Source of the DNA: Thiotrichaceae bacterium UBA4486
Lineage (GTDB): Bacteria; Pseudomonadota; Gammaproteobacteria; Eutrophobiales; Eutrophobiaceae
DNA length: 64,000 nucleotides
Direction: 5' to 3'
Assembly (NCBI GenBank): GCA_002389045.1
Contig: DGNS01000012.1
Span: forward strand, 1 to 64,000
Shown: positions 40,845-50,482 of the stretch, piece by piece
Layout of the letters: each line of letters opens with the position of its first letter
Position numbering within the stretch: position 1 is the stretch's first letter
Notes under the pieces: generated by a model
The model's input: the letters and a program-made list of their open reading frames with translations, nothing else
Database searches by the model: none
Told to the model about the DNA's origin: nothing
Program-made: the position numbers and the translations under genes

Positions 40845-41972
40845 ATGCGGTTAATATTCACCGTGTACAGGTCTTCCATGGGGCTCGGTGTGAATGATGA
40901 CTTCAATATAGAAGCTGTTGAGTTAAAAGGGTTCTCCAGAAGCATAGCCGAGCTGGAATGGCTGCTGCTGATCCTGGTGATCCTGTATCTGGTCGCACCG
41001 GGCGTTCATCCCGGGGATAGCTGGACGATCCTGCAGTCCTGTGTTTATTTCGCCGTTTTCGTTTTGCTTTTTCGTTACCTGAACTTTTACCGGCGTGAAA
41101 CACGCTGGAAAATGGCCATCGAAATCTGGGTAATGATCGGATTCATTACCTGGGTCCTGTTCCACACCGGCGGCATCGACAGCCCGCTGTTGAATCTCTA
41201 CCTGCTGGTGATCATCACCAGCGGCCTGACCCTTGGCAAGATCGCCACAATGATGATCCTCGCCCTGATCACATCTATCTACATTTACATGGGCTATCCG
41301 CAATACGCCGGGGCCGGGTTCTCACTGGAAAGCTTCGGACGCATAATGACCACCTTCTCACCGTATCTGCTCATCGCCTACTTGACGACCATGCTCGCGG
41401 CAGACCTGCATTTTGCCAAACAAATGTTCAAATCACTCTCGGAAACGGACGAGTTGACCAGCATCGATAATTTCAGGGCTTTTAATAATACTCTTGAACT
41501 GGAAGTCAAGAAGGCAACGCGCTACAAGCAAAACCTGTCCATACTAATGATAGACGCTGACGGACTCAAAGCCGTTAATGACCAGTTTGGCCATGAGGGC
41601 GGAAACCGGCTTATCCAGGCTATAGCCAACACAATCCTCGGCTGTTTGCGGGAATCCGATTCCCTGGCTCGCTACGGTGGCGATGAATTTATCGCCCTGT
41701 TGCCGGCCTCCAGCGAAGATGCGGCACTTGAAGCGGCTGACAGGATCAGGATGGCGGTGGAGAACACTTCCTTTGATATGCAAGGTCAAGCCGTCAAGAC
41801 CACCGTCAGCATCGGCATAGCCGGTTTTCCCGGCAATACACAGAACACGGACGAACTCATCCGTCACGCGGATGAGGCGCTGTACCGCAGCAAGAGAGAC
41901 GGCAGGAACAGGGTCACGCTCTGGTCGAGCCTGGAAGCGGATAAAACACCGCCGGCGGATGACTCGAAATAA
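40845..41972 (+). CDS. membrane diguanylate cyclase (GGDEF)
   Basis: A 375-residue protein: a membrane part with about six helices (residues 35-190) then a GGDEF domain (about 200-355). The catalytic loop is YGGDEF, and an RESD five residues before it is the inhibitory I-site, so it should be product-inhibited. Makes cyclic di-GMP. Some starts (ATG 40845 or 40878) are equally plausible. No EAL domain. Confidence 0.93.
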   Translation: MRLIFTVYRSSMGLGVNDDFNIEAVELKGFSRSIAELEWLLLILVILYLVAPGVHPGDSWTILQSCVYFAVFVLLFRYLNFYRRETRWKMAIEIWVMIGFITWVLFHTGGIDSPLLNLYLLVIITSGLTLGKIATMMILALITSIYIYMGYPQYAGAGFSLESFGRIMTTFSPYLLIAYLTTMLAADLHFAKQMFKSLSETDELTSIDNFRAFNNTLELEVKKATRYKQNLSILMIDADGLKAVNDQFGHEGGNRLIQAIANTILGCLRESDSLARYGGDEFIALLPASSEDAALEAADRIRMAVENTSFDMQGQAVKTTVSIGIAGFPGNTQNTDELIRHADEALYRSKRDGRNRVTLWSSLEADKTPPADDSK

Positions 41973-42054
41973 CCTGTTTTTAACATCGATGCATCCGCTA
42001 CCCGCAGCACATGGCGCTTGCCCGGCTATGGGCAGAGCCGATATTTGATCCGGT

Positions 42055-42621
42055 TTAGATCAACTCATATAACCCGAATTGCACATCGCCGGCGGTTTTC
42101 TGTTTTTTTATTTCCAGCCCGGGCGGCAGCACAATTCCGCGTTCGCTCTCGATGTAGACAAGCCCGCCTGGCTTGAGGCAATGACGTTCACCGATCAGAC
42201 TGATTATGCCGGCGATCAGATCCTGCCCGAAGGGTGGATCCAGGAATATGACATCAAAACGATCGGTGTTCATCTGTAACCAGTCGCCGGCCGTGCTGGT
42301 GAGCACCGTTGCGTCGGCTGCCAGAGTCTGCGCAAGGGCTTGAATGGCGTCCGCCAGCACTGCGTTGTTGTCGACGAAATGTACATGCGCCGCACCGCGC
42401 GACAGCGCCTCAAAACCCAGTGCCCCGGTCCCGGCAAACAGATCCAGGCAACAGGCACCCGGGATCACCGGCTGCAACCAGTTGAACAGGGTTTCGCGTG
42501 CACGGTCCGGGGTCGGCCGAAGGCCGGGAGCATCCGGCACCGGCAGCCTGCGGCCACGCCAGCGTCCGCCAATGATCCGGATATGTCCCGGCGGCCCTTC
42601 AGTTCGCCGCGTCTTCGCCAC
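42055..42621 (-). CDS. rsmD: 16S rRNA (guanine-966-N2)-methyltransferase RsmD
   Basis: A 188-residue methyltransferase. Starts IRIIGGRWRGRRLPVPD, has the SAM loop LDLFAGTGALGFEALSRGA and the catalytic motif LDPPFG. Modifies 16S rRNA in the small subunit. Its start overlaps the end of the inactive M16 gene by 23 bases, so it belongs to the same operon. Confidence 0.95.
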   Translation of the reverse strand: MAKTRRTEGPPGHIRIIGGRWRGRRLPVPDAPGLRPTPDRARETLFNWLQPVIPGACCLDLFAGTGALGFEALSRGAAHVHFVDNNAVLADAIQALAQTLAADATVLTSTAGDWLQMNTDRFDVIFLDPPFGQDLIAGIISLIGERHCLKPGGLVYIESERGIVLPPGLEIKKQKTAGDVQFGLYELI

Positions 42622-43918
42622 TGCCGGGGGCCGGCCCGACCATCACGGTAACGATAGTATCCGGGGACACCCTGCGGGCAAAGGCATCCCTGATTTGCTC
42701 GATTGTCACGGCCTCAACCCTGTCGTTGAAGGTGTCCAGATAATCCAGCGGCAGATCGTAGATGCCGATCGCCGCCAGGTAAGCCAGGATTTCATTGTTG
42801 CTGTCAATGCGCAGCGGGAAACCGCCGGTGATGTTTTTCTTCGATGCCTCCAGCTCTTCCGCCGTCGGGCCTTCGGCGATGAAGCGGCGCAGATTGTCTT
42901 TTAACACGGCGATGGCTTCCTCCGCCTGGTCAGCCCGGGTCTGCAGGCCGGCCACGAACGGTCCGGGCTGTTTCATGGGGCTGAAGTAGCTGTAGGCGGA
43001 ATAGGACAAGCCCCGCTTTTCACGGATCTCGGCGAACAGGCGCGAGATCATACCGCCGCCACCGAGCACATGGTTACCCACATAGAGGGGAAAATAATCC
43101 TCGTCACCCCGCCGGATGCCTGGCTGACCCATGAGAATATGCATTTGCTGGGAGGGATGTTCAATAAACACCCGTTCAGCCTCGGTCAACGGTTCGACCC
43201 CGGGTACAGGGTCGGCCGGCCGTCCTCGCGGCAGTGCGCCGGTCAGTCGATTGGCAATGCGCCCCGCCTCGTTGCGGGTCAGGTCACCGACGATGGCCAC
43301 CACGGCATTGGCCGCCACGTAGTAACGCTCATGAAAGGCTCGAAGATCGTCCAGTGTAATGGCTTGCAGTGAATCCTCTGTGCCTTCAACGGGTCTGGAA
43401 TAGGGGTGCTCATTGAAAACAGCCGCATAAAAAGCGTCCCTGGCCAGTGAGCCCGGGTTCTGTTTCTTGGCACGCAAACCAATGAGCATGCGATTACGTT
43501 CACGCTCAAAGGCATCAACAGGAAAGTCCGGCTTGGCGAGAACGCGCTCGAGCGTTTCCAGAGCCTTATCCAGCTTGGCTTTATCCGACAGTGAACGCAA
43601 ACTTACCATAGCCGAGTCGTAGCCGGCATCACTGCCGTATACGGCTCCCAGGGATTCGAACGCCTGGCTGATGTCATCCGCGCTGAGGCCGTCAGCGCCC
43701 TGGGATAACATGTGATTGGTGAGCGCGGAAAGTCCCGGTTTGTCGCCGTTGCCGGTGCTGCCCGCGTGAAACAACACCTGCAAATCCACCATCGGCAACT
43801 GGCGGGCTTCTACAAATAATACCTGCACACCCTGATCCGTCGTCCAGGTCTGGATGTCGGGCGAGGCATGGACACTGCCCGTCCAAAGAACGAAGAGCAG
43901 GAAAATTCTAGTGGTCAA
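42599..43918 (-). CDS. M16-family peptidase partner, no zinc site
   Basis: A 439-residue secreted M16 protein (signal peptide residues 1-18). The position of the HxxEH zinc motif is replaced (LTNHMLSQGA), so it should be inactive, but the R/Y pair of M16 partners is kept in EKRGLSYSAYSYF. In M16B pairs one subunit carries zinc and the other this motif. It overlaps the active partner's gene by 11 bases. Confidence 0.9.
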   Translation of the reverse strand: MTTRIFLLFVLWTGSVHASPDIQTWTTDQGVQVLFVEARQLPMVDLQVLFHAGSTGNGDKPGLSALTNHMLSQGADGLSADDISQAFESLGAVYGSDAGYDSAMVSLRSLSDKAKLDKALETLERVLAKPDFPVDAFERERNRMLIGLRAKKQNPGSLARDAFYAAVFNEHPYSRPVEGTEDSLQAITLDDLRAFHERYYVAANAVVAIVGDLTRNEAGRIANRLTGALPRGRPADPVPGVEPLTEAERVFIEHPSQQMHILMGQPGIRRGDEDYFPLYVGNHVLGGGGMISRLFAEIREKRGLSYSAYSYFSPMKQPGPFVAGLQTRADQAEEAIAVLKDNLRRFIAEGPTAEELEASKKNITGGFPLRIDSNNEILAYLAAIGIYDLPLDYLDTFNDRVEAVTIEQIRDAFARRVSPDTIVTVMVGPAPGSGEDAAN

Positions 43919-45290
43919 GGTGAAGCCCTCCCCGTGGTGGCCGTGGCGGCTCGGTAATGGGTAATGGATCGAGTTCGGCCACGGTCAGGCGATCATCCAC
44001 GAAATACTTGCGCACCACATCACGCACCTGTTCCGCGCTGACCGTCTGGACCTTGCCCACGTACTCATCGGCGAGCCGCCAGTCAAGACCGATGGATTCA
44101 AGAATGCCGATAATCATGCCCTGGTAAAACATGGAGTCCTTTTCATACACATCCTCTGAAACCACCTGGGCCTTGACCCGGGCCAGTTCTTCCGGGGTCA
44201 CCAGGTTCTCCCTGAGGTCGTTCAACTCAGCGCGGATAGCCTGCTCCAGATCGGCGGTAGTGACATCCTGTGATGGAGTACCCGTGATGGTAAACAGGCT
44301 GTCCATGCGACTGACCAGGCTGTATCCGGCACCCACGGAAGCGGCCACCTCGCTGCCGCGCACCAGCCGGCTGGCAAAGCGCGCGCTGTTACCGCCATCG
44401 AGAATTCCGGCCAGGACTTCCAGCGCGTACAGTTCCGATTCGCTCACGACAGGGTCCGCATCGGCAGCCGGCGTCAATGACGGCACCTTGTAACCCATGA
44501 ACAGATACGGCAGTTCAGCCGGGCGTCTGACCGTCACCCGCTTGATTCCCTGCTGTTCCACTTCCGGCCTCGGTGGCGGTGGCGTAAGTTTTTCGGGCGG
44601 CAAAGGCTCGAAGTGTTGCCGCGCCAGCGCATAAACTTCCTGCGGGTCGACGTCGCCAACCACGACCACGGTCGCATTGTTCGGCGCATACCAGTCCCGA
44701 TACCATTGTTCCAGATCGTCAATCGTCATATTGTCGAGATCGCTCATCCAGCCGATCACAGGGTGCCGGTATGGACTGGTCTGGAAAGCGGTAGCCATGG
44801 CTACCTCGTAGGTGTAGTTGGTGGGCTTGTCGTCAGTACGCCAGCGGCGTTCCTCCTTGACGACTTCGATCTCCTTCAGGAACTCATCTTCCGGCAGGGT
44901 CAGATTCCGCATACGATCGGCTTCCAGCTCAAAGCTGATCGGCAAACGGCTTTTTTCCAGGGTCTGGAAATAGGCCGTGTAATCACGGCTGGTAAAGGCG
45001 TTCTCCCGGCCGCCGTTTTCAGAAATGATGCGAGAGAATTCACCGGCCGGATGTTTTTCCGTGCCCTTGAACATCATGTGTTCAAGCGCGTGGGAGATGC
45101 CCGTGGATCCCGGCAACTCGTAACTGGACCCGATCGGGTACCAGACCTGGGACACCACCACCGGGGCCCGATGGTCTTCCTTGACAATGAGTTTCAGGCC
45201 ATTATCGAAGGTGAACTCATGAACATCTGCCTGCGCGGCAACAGACAATAACAGCGTTATTATAAACAGTGCAGAGGGGATTTTTTTCAT
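43908..45290 (-). CDS. M16-family zinc peptidase, active subunit
   Basis: A 460-residue periplasmic protease with a signal peptide (about residues 1-21, ending QA) and zinc motif HALEH in SHALEHMMFKG, the distal Glu in the segment after ENAFTSRDYTAYF. It should form a heterodimer with the next gene's product. I use the ATG at 45290, where a signal peptide starts; the ORF opens 13 codons earlier. Divergent from ftsY. Confidence 0.93.
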   Translation of the reverse strand: MKKIPSALFIITLLLSVAAQADVHEFTFDNGLKLIVKEDHRAPVVVSQVWYPIGSSYELPGSTGISHALEHMMFKGTEKHPAGEFSRIISENGGRENAFTSRDYTAYFQTLEKSRLPISFELEADRMRNLTLPEDEFLKEIEVVKEERRWRTDDKPTNYTYEVAMATAFQTSPYRHPVIGWMSDLDNMTIDDLEQWYRDWYAPNNATVVVVGDVDPQEVYALARQHFEPLPPEKLTPPPPRPEVEQQGIKRVTVRRPAELPYLFMGYKVPSLTPAADADPVVSESELYALEVLAGILDGGNSARFASRLVRGSEVAASVGAGYSLVSRMDSLFTITGTPSQDVTTADLEQAIRAELNDLRENLVTPEELARVKAQVVSEDVYEKDSMFYQGMIIGILESIGLDWRLADEYVGKVQTVSAEQVRDVVRKYFVDDRLTVAELDPLPITEPPRPPRGGLHLDH

Positions 45291-45426
45291 CCAGCGAATT
45301 CCGGGTTTTTTGTTCGGGAAAGTATACACATATTCAACAATCCCTGATTAGACAGGGGCATGAACGGGAGTTCATGTTCGAAACAGAATAAGATACAGTT
45401 AACCTTAATTTCCCCTTGACGCGTTT

Positions 45427-46398
45427 ATGTTCGGCTTCAGAAAGAAATCCCCCGCCGCAGCTGCCTCCGATTCCGATCAAACCCGGGCCAGACTTGACCA
45501 CGGTCTGAAACGGACACGTGAGGGCGTATTCTCGCAACTGCGATCACTGTTCGGCGGCGATCAGCAACTTGACCCCGGGATACTCGACGATTTCGAGGAT
45601 CACCTGTTGACCGCCGACCTCGGCATCCGCGTGACTACCGAAATCATGGATGACATACGCGCCAGGGTCCGCAAAAAAGCCATAACCACGCCGGATCAGT
45701 TAATGGATGAATTGCAGGCAGCATTGATCCGGATTCTTGAACCGGTGTGTGTGCCGCTGGAGATCCCCGAAAACAGCCGGCCGTTTCTCATTATGATGAT
45801 CGGCGTCAACGGTGTCGGCAAAACCACCACCATCGGCAAACTGGCCCGGCTGTTCATGCAACAGGGGGCCTCGGTCATGCTCGCCGCCGGAGACACCTTT
45901 CGCGCCGCGGCCATCGAACAGTTACAGGTCTGGGGAGAACGCAACCAGGTACCGGTGATCAGCCAGGTCAGCGGTTCGGACTCCGCTGCCGTGATCTATG
46001 ATGCGCTGCAGTCGGCGCGCGCCCGCGGCACGGATATACTTATTGCCGACACGGCCGGGCGGCTGCATACCCGGCATAACCTCATGCAGGAACTGCAGAA
46101 AGTGATGCGCGTGGTCGACAAGTTCGATTCCGGCTTGCCCCGTGAAACCCTGCTGGTGCTGGACGCCACCACGGGTCAGAACGCGCTGGTACAGGCACAG
46201 GAATTTCACCAGGTTGTGGGCATCACCGGCATCGTGCTGACCAAGCTCGACGGCACCGCACGCGGCGGAATCGTCTTCGCCCTGGCGCGGGAATTAGGCA
46301 TCCCCATACGCTTCATCGGCGTTGGCGAGCAACTGGACGATTTACGACCCTTTGATGCGGAAGCCTTTGTCGGCGCCCTGCTTATGGAGCGTTCATGA
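45427..46398 (+). CDS. ftsY: signal recognition particle receptor FtsY
   Basis: A 323-residue GTPase. Short acidic/polar N-terminal part, then the NG domain: G1 GVNGVGKTTT, DTFRAAAIEQ, DTAGR, TKLDGTARGG and the closing GVGEQLDDLRPF. Targets ribosome-SRP complexes to the membrane. The A domain is short compared with E. coli. It overlaps ftsE by 4 bases. Confidence 0.97.
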   Translation: MFGFRKKSPAAAASDSDQTRARLDHGLKRTREGVFSQLRSLFGGDQQLDPGILDDFEDHLLTADLGIRVTTEIMDDIRARVRKKAITTPDQLMDELQAALIRILEPVCVPLEIPENSRPFLIMMIGVNGVGKTTTIGKLARLFMQQGASVMLAAGDTFRAAAIEQLQVWGERNQVPVISQVSGSDSAAVIYDALQSARARGTDILIADTAGRLHTRHNLMQELQKVMRVVDKFDSGLPRETLLVLDATTGQNALVQAQEFHQVVGITGIVLTKLDGTARGGIVFALARELGIPIRFIGVGEQLDDLRPFDAEAFVGALLMERS

Positions 46399-47072
46399 TC
46401 CGCTTTACCAATGTGCACAAACAGTACGGTGACGGAATTGATGCACTGAAACAGCTCAATCTCTACATCGAGCAGGGCGCCATGGCGTTCATCGCCGGGC
46501 GTTCCGGGGCCGGCAAGTCCACACTGTTGCGTCTTATCGGACTGATCGAACGCCACACCCGCGGCCAGATCATCGTCAACGGCCAGAACCTGGAGCGGGT
46601 TCGCGGCAGGCGTATAGCTATTTTCCGCCGCAACATCGGCTATACCTTCCAGGATCACCGGCTGCTCAATGACCGTACCGTATTTGACAACGTGGCGCTG
46701 CCCCTGGTGATCAGTGGTTACACCCACGACGAGGTACGCAAACGGGTACGCGCCGCGCTGGACAAGGTCGGGCTATCGAGCAAGGAACGTTCCTGCCCGG
46801 TGATGCTGTCAGGCGGAGAACAACAACGGGTCGGCATCGCCCGCGCCGTAGTGCACCGGCCGGCCATACTTCTGGCTGACGAACCGACGGGCAATCTCGA
46901 TCCGGCGCTGTCGCTGGAAATCATGCACCTGTTCGAACAGTTCAACCAGGTGGGCGTCACCGTGCTCATCGCCAGCCATGACATGGACATGATCCGCAAG
47001 GTGAACAAGCGCATCATCATTCTGCGCAACGGTCGATTACTTTCATATGCGGGGAATTCCATCGATGACTAG
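46395..47072 (+). CDS. ftsE: cell division ATP-binding protein FtsE
   Basis: A 225-residue ABC ATPase: Walker A GRSGAGKST, Q-loop TFQDHRLL, signature LSGGEQQRV, Walker B LLADEPTGNLDP and H-loop ASHDMDM. Works with FtsX to activate septal peptidoglycan hydrolases. Overlaps ftsY (4 bases) and ftsX (8 bases). Confidence 0.97.
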   Translation: MIRFTNVHKQYGDGIDALKQLNLYIEQGAMAFIAGRSGAGKSTLLRLIGLIERHTRGQIIVNGQNLERVRGRRIAIFRRNIGYTFQDHRLLNDRTVFDNVALPLVISGYTHDEVRKRVRAALDKVGLSSKERSCPVMLSGGEQQRVGIARAVVHRPAILLADEPTGNLDPALSLEIMHLFEQFNQVGVTVLIASHDMDMIRKVNKRIIILRNGRLLSYAGNSIDD

Positions 47073-48018
47073 CCCGGCCCGGTCACAACTGCCGGGCAAG
47101 GCCCGCAGCCGGATCACGGCGTGGTTCGTTGATCACCTGCGGGCGCTGATCTCCAGCCTCGGACAAATCAGTCGCAACCCGGTGGGCAGCCTGCTGACCA
47201 TCGCCGTGATCGGCGTATCCCTGACCTTGCCCGCAGGATTCTATGTGTTTCTGGAGAACGCCCGCGTCATCACGGCGGGATGGCAGGGCGGCGCCCAGAT
47301 TACCGCTTTTTTACATACGGATATCAGCGATGATCAGGCCCTGAGCCTGGTGCAGGAATTCGAGACCCTGCCCGAAGTGGCCCGCGCCCGTTTTGTCTCC
47401 CGGGATCAGGCTCTGCAGGAGTATCGCGAACTGTCCGGTTTTGCCGAGGCGCTGGATGCGCTGGAAGACAACCCGCTGCCGCCGCTGATCCTGGTGGAAC
47501 CGCGGCTCGAGGGCGACAAGCCCGAGACGCTGCGGCTGCAACTGCAAAACCGGGATGAAGTGGATCTTGCCATCCTCGACCAGAAATGGCTGCAGCGCCT
47601 GTTCGTCATCATCGAACTGGTGGAACGTGTTATTTACATTTTTTCATCCTTGCTGGCTGTCGCTGTACTGCTAATCATCGGCAACACCATTCGCCTCGGC
47701 ATTTATAACCGCCGCCAGGAAATCGAAATCATCAAGCTGTTCGGCGGCGCCAACTCATTCATTCAGAGGCCATTTTTGTACAGCGGTTTCTGGTTCGGCT
47801 TTTGCGGTAGTTTGCTGGCCTGGCTGCTCGTCACCGTCTGCCTGCAGTTCCTTAAAACGCCCATCAATACCCTGGCCGGCATGTACGCCAGCGAATTCGA
47901 ATTGCTTGGCATCAGCCTGTATGAAGGCCTGATATTACTGTTGATCGGCAGCGGCCTCGGGTTCCTCGGCTCATGGCTCGCTGTTCAGCGGCATATTCGC
48001 GAGATAGAACCCGCCTGA
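47065..48018 (+). CDS. ftsX: cell division permease-like protein FtsX
   Basis: A 317-residue membrane protein with a cytosolic N-terminus, one helix, an extracytoplasmic loop (about residues 70-165) and three C-terminal helices (VERVIYIFSSLLAVAVLLIIG and on). Start at the ATG at 47065, inside the end of ftsE. With FtsE it controls amidase activation at the septum. Confidence 0.95.
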   Translation: MTSPARSQLPGKARSRITAWFVDHLRALISSLGQISRNPVGSLLTIAVIGVSLTLPAGFYVFLENARVITAGWQGGAQITAFLHTDISDDQALSLVQEFETLPEVARARFVSRDQALQEYRELSGFAEALDALEDNPLPPLILVEPRLEGDKPETLRLQLQNRDEVDLAILDQKWLQRLFVIIELVERVIYIFSSLLAVAVLLIIGNTIRLGIYNRRQEIEIIKLFGGANSFIQRPFLYSGFWFGFCGSLLAWLLVTVCLQFLKTPINTLAGMYASEFELLGISLYEGLILLLIGSGLGFLGSWLAVQRHIREIEPA

Positions 48019-48112
48019 TCAACGGCCGTCCTGCCACGCCGCTTACGGGTTGCCTACGCCGATACTGTCTTATCAGGGTTTTTGTATTTATTTGTAATTA
48101 CAATAAGTTACG

Positions 48113-48140
48113 TTGTCAAAAAATCATGCTTTAATATGAA
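48113..48140 (+). promoter_or_regulatory. likely rpoH promoter
   Basis: TTGTCA at 48113-48118 and TATGAA at 48135-48140, spaced 16 bases, form a reasonable sigma-70 promoter. Transcription would start near 48147, a few bases before the CIRCE element, which is the normal position for HrcA repression. Sequence match only. Confidence 0.45.
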
Positions 48141-48152
48141 CCGCGGGTAAAA

Positions 48153-48179
48153 TTAGCACTCTAAAAGCTGGAGTGCTAG
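48153..48179 (+). promoter_or_regulatory. CIRCE element (HrcA operator) upstream of rpoH
   Basis: TTAGCACTC, nine bases, GAGTGCTAG: eight of nine bases in the right arm and all nine in the left match the CIRCE consensus TTAGCACTC-N9-GAGTGCTAA. HrcA binds this repeat and represses heat-shock genes, usually groESL and dnaK. Here it lies 49 bases before the rpoH start. Confidence 0.85.
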
Positions 48180-48227
48180 TATTAAAATCAGTATTCGTTG
48201 TCCATATTTTTTACGGGAGTTTGTTAT

Positions 48228-49088
48228 ATGAATAATCTGGCCAAATTAAATCTGGCATTACCCAGTGGTTCCCTGGACGCCTATATCCGCAGCGTCCAGA
48301 CCATACCCATGCTTTCGGATCAGGAAGAGAAAGACCTGGCCCGGCGTTTCCAGCAGGAAAACGACCTCGAGGCCGCCCGGCAACTGGTCCTCTCGCATCT
48401 GCGCTTCGTGGTCCGGGTAGCCCGTGGTTATTCCGGCTATGGTCTGGCCCAGGCGGATCTCATCCAGGAAGGCAACGTCGGCCTGATGAAGGCCGTGAAG
48501 CGCTTCAATCCGGAAATGGGCGTGCGGCTGGTATCCTTTGCCGTGCACTGGATCCGCGCGGAAATTCATGAATTCATCCTGCGTAACTGGCGTATTGTCA
48601 AGGTCGCCACCACGAAAGCGCAGCGCAAGCTGTTCTTTAACCTGCGCTCATCGAAAAAGCGCCTTGGCTGGCTTAACCAGGACGAGGTGGATGCGGTCGC
48701 CACGGACCTGGGCGTCACCAGCAAAGACGTAATGGAGATGGAAAAGCGCTTGAGCGCCGTCGATGCCACTTACGACGCTGGTTCGTCTGCCGATGCCGAT
48801 GAAGCCTGGACAGCGCCGGTGAATTACCTGGAAGATCTGCGTCCCGGCCCGGAAACCGAGCTGGAGGATCTGCAGATTGAGAACCTGACCCGGCAATCAT
48901 TGCTAAGCGCGCTCGATGCCCTGGATGACCGCGCCCGGGACATTATCACCCATCGCTGGCTTAGCGAGCGCAAGTTGACCCTGTCCGAACTGGCTGAGAA
49001 ATACCAGGTTTCCGCCGAGCGTATTCGCCAACTGGAGAAGGCCGCCTTTACAAAACTCAAGCATAATCTGGAGGCGGCTATAGACTGA
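48228..49088 (+). CDS. rpoH: RNA polymerase sigma-32 factor RpoH
   Basis: A 286-residue heat-shock sigma factor. The RpoH box QRKLFFNLRS is present, plus region 2 DLIQEGNVGLMKAVKRFNP and region 4 SERKLTLSELAEKYQVSAERIRQLE. I use the ATG at 48228 with GGGAG at 48212; the ATG at 48198 lacks a ribosome site. A CIRCE element upstream would add HrcA control to the usual mRNA-thermosensor and stability control. A terminator follows at 49139. Confidence 0.97.
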   Translation: MNNLAKLNLALPSGSLDAYIRSVQTIPMLSDQEEKDLARRFQQENDLEAARQLVLSHLRFVVRVARGYSGYGLAQADLIQEGNVGLMKAVKRFNPEMGVRLVSFAVHWIRAEIHEFILRNWRIVKVATTKAQRKLFFNLRSSKKRLGWLNQDEVDAVATDLGVTSKDVMEMEKRLSAVDATYDAGSSADADEAWTAPVNYLEDLRPGPETELEDLQIENLTRQSLLSALDALDDRARDIITHRWLSERKLTLSELAEKYQVSAERIRQLEKAAFTKLKHNLEAAID

Positions 49089-49138
49089 AACACCGACATG
49101 CCCGCGGTGGCGTTGTCCCAAGCGGCGCTACTATCAGC

Positions 49139-49167
49139 AAAAGCGGTTCCGGCCGAACCGCTTTTTT
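49139..49167 (+). terminator. Rho-independent terminator after rpoH
   Basis: AAAAGCGGTTC pairs with GAACCGCTTTT around CGGCC, followed by T residues (TTTTTT overlapping the stem end). A strong terminator that separates rpoH from lptC. Confidence 0.9.
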
Positions 49168-49271
49168 ACGGGTTATTACCAGGTTTGACATGAACCCGCT
49201 TGCCGCAAACCCGTCTTAAACGACATACTTGCCGGCGATATGACTTCAATGCTTATGACCACCACCGCTCC

Positions 49272-49841
49272 ATGAGTCTTCGTGTCAGGCTGATTCTGCT
49301 GCTGGCGGCACTCGCTCTTTTCAGCACCGTGATCGTGAACTGGCTGTCCGGAGACAGCCAGCGACAGACCACCGGACAGGGACACTTCCCGGATTACTAC
49401 ATGGAAAATTTTTCCACCCTGACCATGGAGCCGGACGGCAGCCCGAAGAACAAACTTTACGCTGATTACATGGCCCATTATGCCGATGACGACACCATCG
49501 AGTTGACGCGGCCGAAACTGGAAGTTTACAAGGAGGAAAAACCGCCGATGATCATAACCGCCGACAAGGGCTGGGTAACCTCGAACAATAAGGTTATTCT
49601 ATTAACCGGCCAGGTGGATCTGACACAGGACAATCATGAAGGCGTTCGTGAACTCGAGGTCAATACCACCGAGGTCAGGGTGCTGCTGGACCAGGATTAT
49701 GCCGAAACCGATCAGCATGCCACGATCAAGGGAGTCAGGACCATTGTCAATACTGACGGGCTGCGTGCCTACTTCAAACAAAACCGGATAGAATTACTCA
49801 ACAATGTACATGGAAAAATTGAACCGAAAAAATCTGGCTAG
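49272..49841 (+). CDS. lptC: LPS export protein LptC
   Basis: A 189-residue bitopic protein: one N-terminal helix (LILLLAALALFSTVIVNWL) and a periplasmic beta-jellyroll (FPDYYMENFSTLTMEPDGSP onwards). It hands LPS from LptBFG to LptA. I use the ATG at 49272; the ORF opens 24 codons earlier without a signal. Its end overlaps the lptA start by 38 bases. Confidence 0.93.
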   Translation: MSLRVRLILLLAALALFSTVIVNWLSGDSQRQTTGQGHFPDYYMENFSTLTMEPDGSPKNKLYADYMAHYADDDTIELTRPKLEVYKEEKPPMIITADKGWVTSNNKVILLTGQVDLTQDNHEGVRELEVNTTEVRVLLDQDYAETDQHATIKGVRTIVNTDGLRAYFKQNRIELLNNVHGKIEPKKSG

Positions 49842-50364
49842 ACTGCTGCTGGCTTCTATCACCGTCGGTCTCTGCCAGGTTGCCATGGCACTGTCCACGG
49901 ACAAGAACCAGCCCATAGAGGTGGAAGCCGACTACGCCGAACTGGATGATAAAGAGGGCGTCACCATTTATGAAGGCAATGTCATTGTGACCCAGGGCAG
50001 CATGCGCATCGACGGCGACCGCATGGTGGTGACTTATAACGAGCAGGAAGAACTTGACACGCTGTTGGTCACTGGAAAACCGGCCCACTACAGGCAGATG
50101 CCGGACGGCGGCACCGTGCCGGACGAGGCCGAAGCCCTGACCATGGAATATCATGCCCTGCAAAACATGATCATTCTGATCAATGAGGCCCTGGTTAAAC
50201 AGGAGGGGTTCAGATTTACCGGCAACCGCATTGAGTATGACACCGAGAACAGCAAGGTCTTCGCCCGCAGCAGCAAAACGGAACAGGAGCAGACCGGGGA
50301 CGCGAAAGCCGAGAAGCGAAATGAGCGGGTCAAACTGATCATCGAGCCAAAAAAGAAAAATTAA
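49804..50364 (+). CDS. lptA: LPS transport periplasmic protein LptA
   Basis: A 186-residue periplasmic protein with signal peptide (about residues 1-29, cleaved near AMA) and the LptA jellyroll: IEVEADYAELDDKEGVTIYEG, GDRMVVTYN and RFTGNRIEYDTENSKVFA. Forms the LPS bridge. A second ATG six bases on (49810) is possible. The C-terminal 30 residues are charged and low-complexity. Confidence 0.94.
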   Translation: MYMEKLNRKNLARLLLASITVGLCQVAMALSTDKNQPIEVEADYAELDDKEGVTIYEGNVIVTQGSMRIDGDRMVVTYNEQEELDTLLVTGKPAHYRQMPDGGTVPDEAEALTMEYHALQNMIILINEALVKQEGFRFTGNRIEYDTENSKVFARSSKTEQEQTGDAKAEKRNERVKLIIEPKKKN

Positions 50365-50482
50365 CGGGCCCTCCGAACGTGCCTGATTTTTTTGACTTGC
50401 AACCAGTCCCGGCTGACAGCGGCCAGGGCCGCCCATTCGCGGTTAGCGTTGATACAGACATCACGATCCAGGCGCAAAGATC

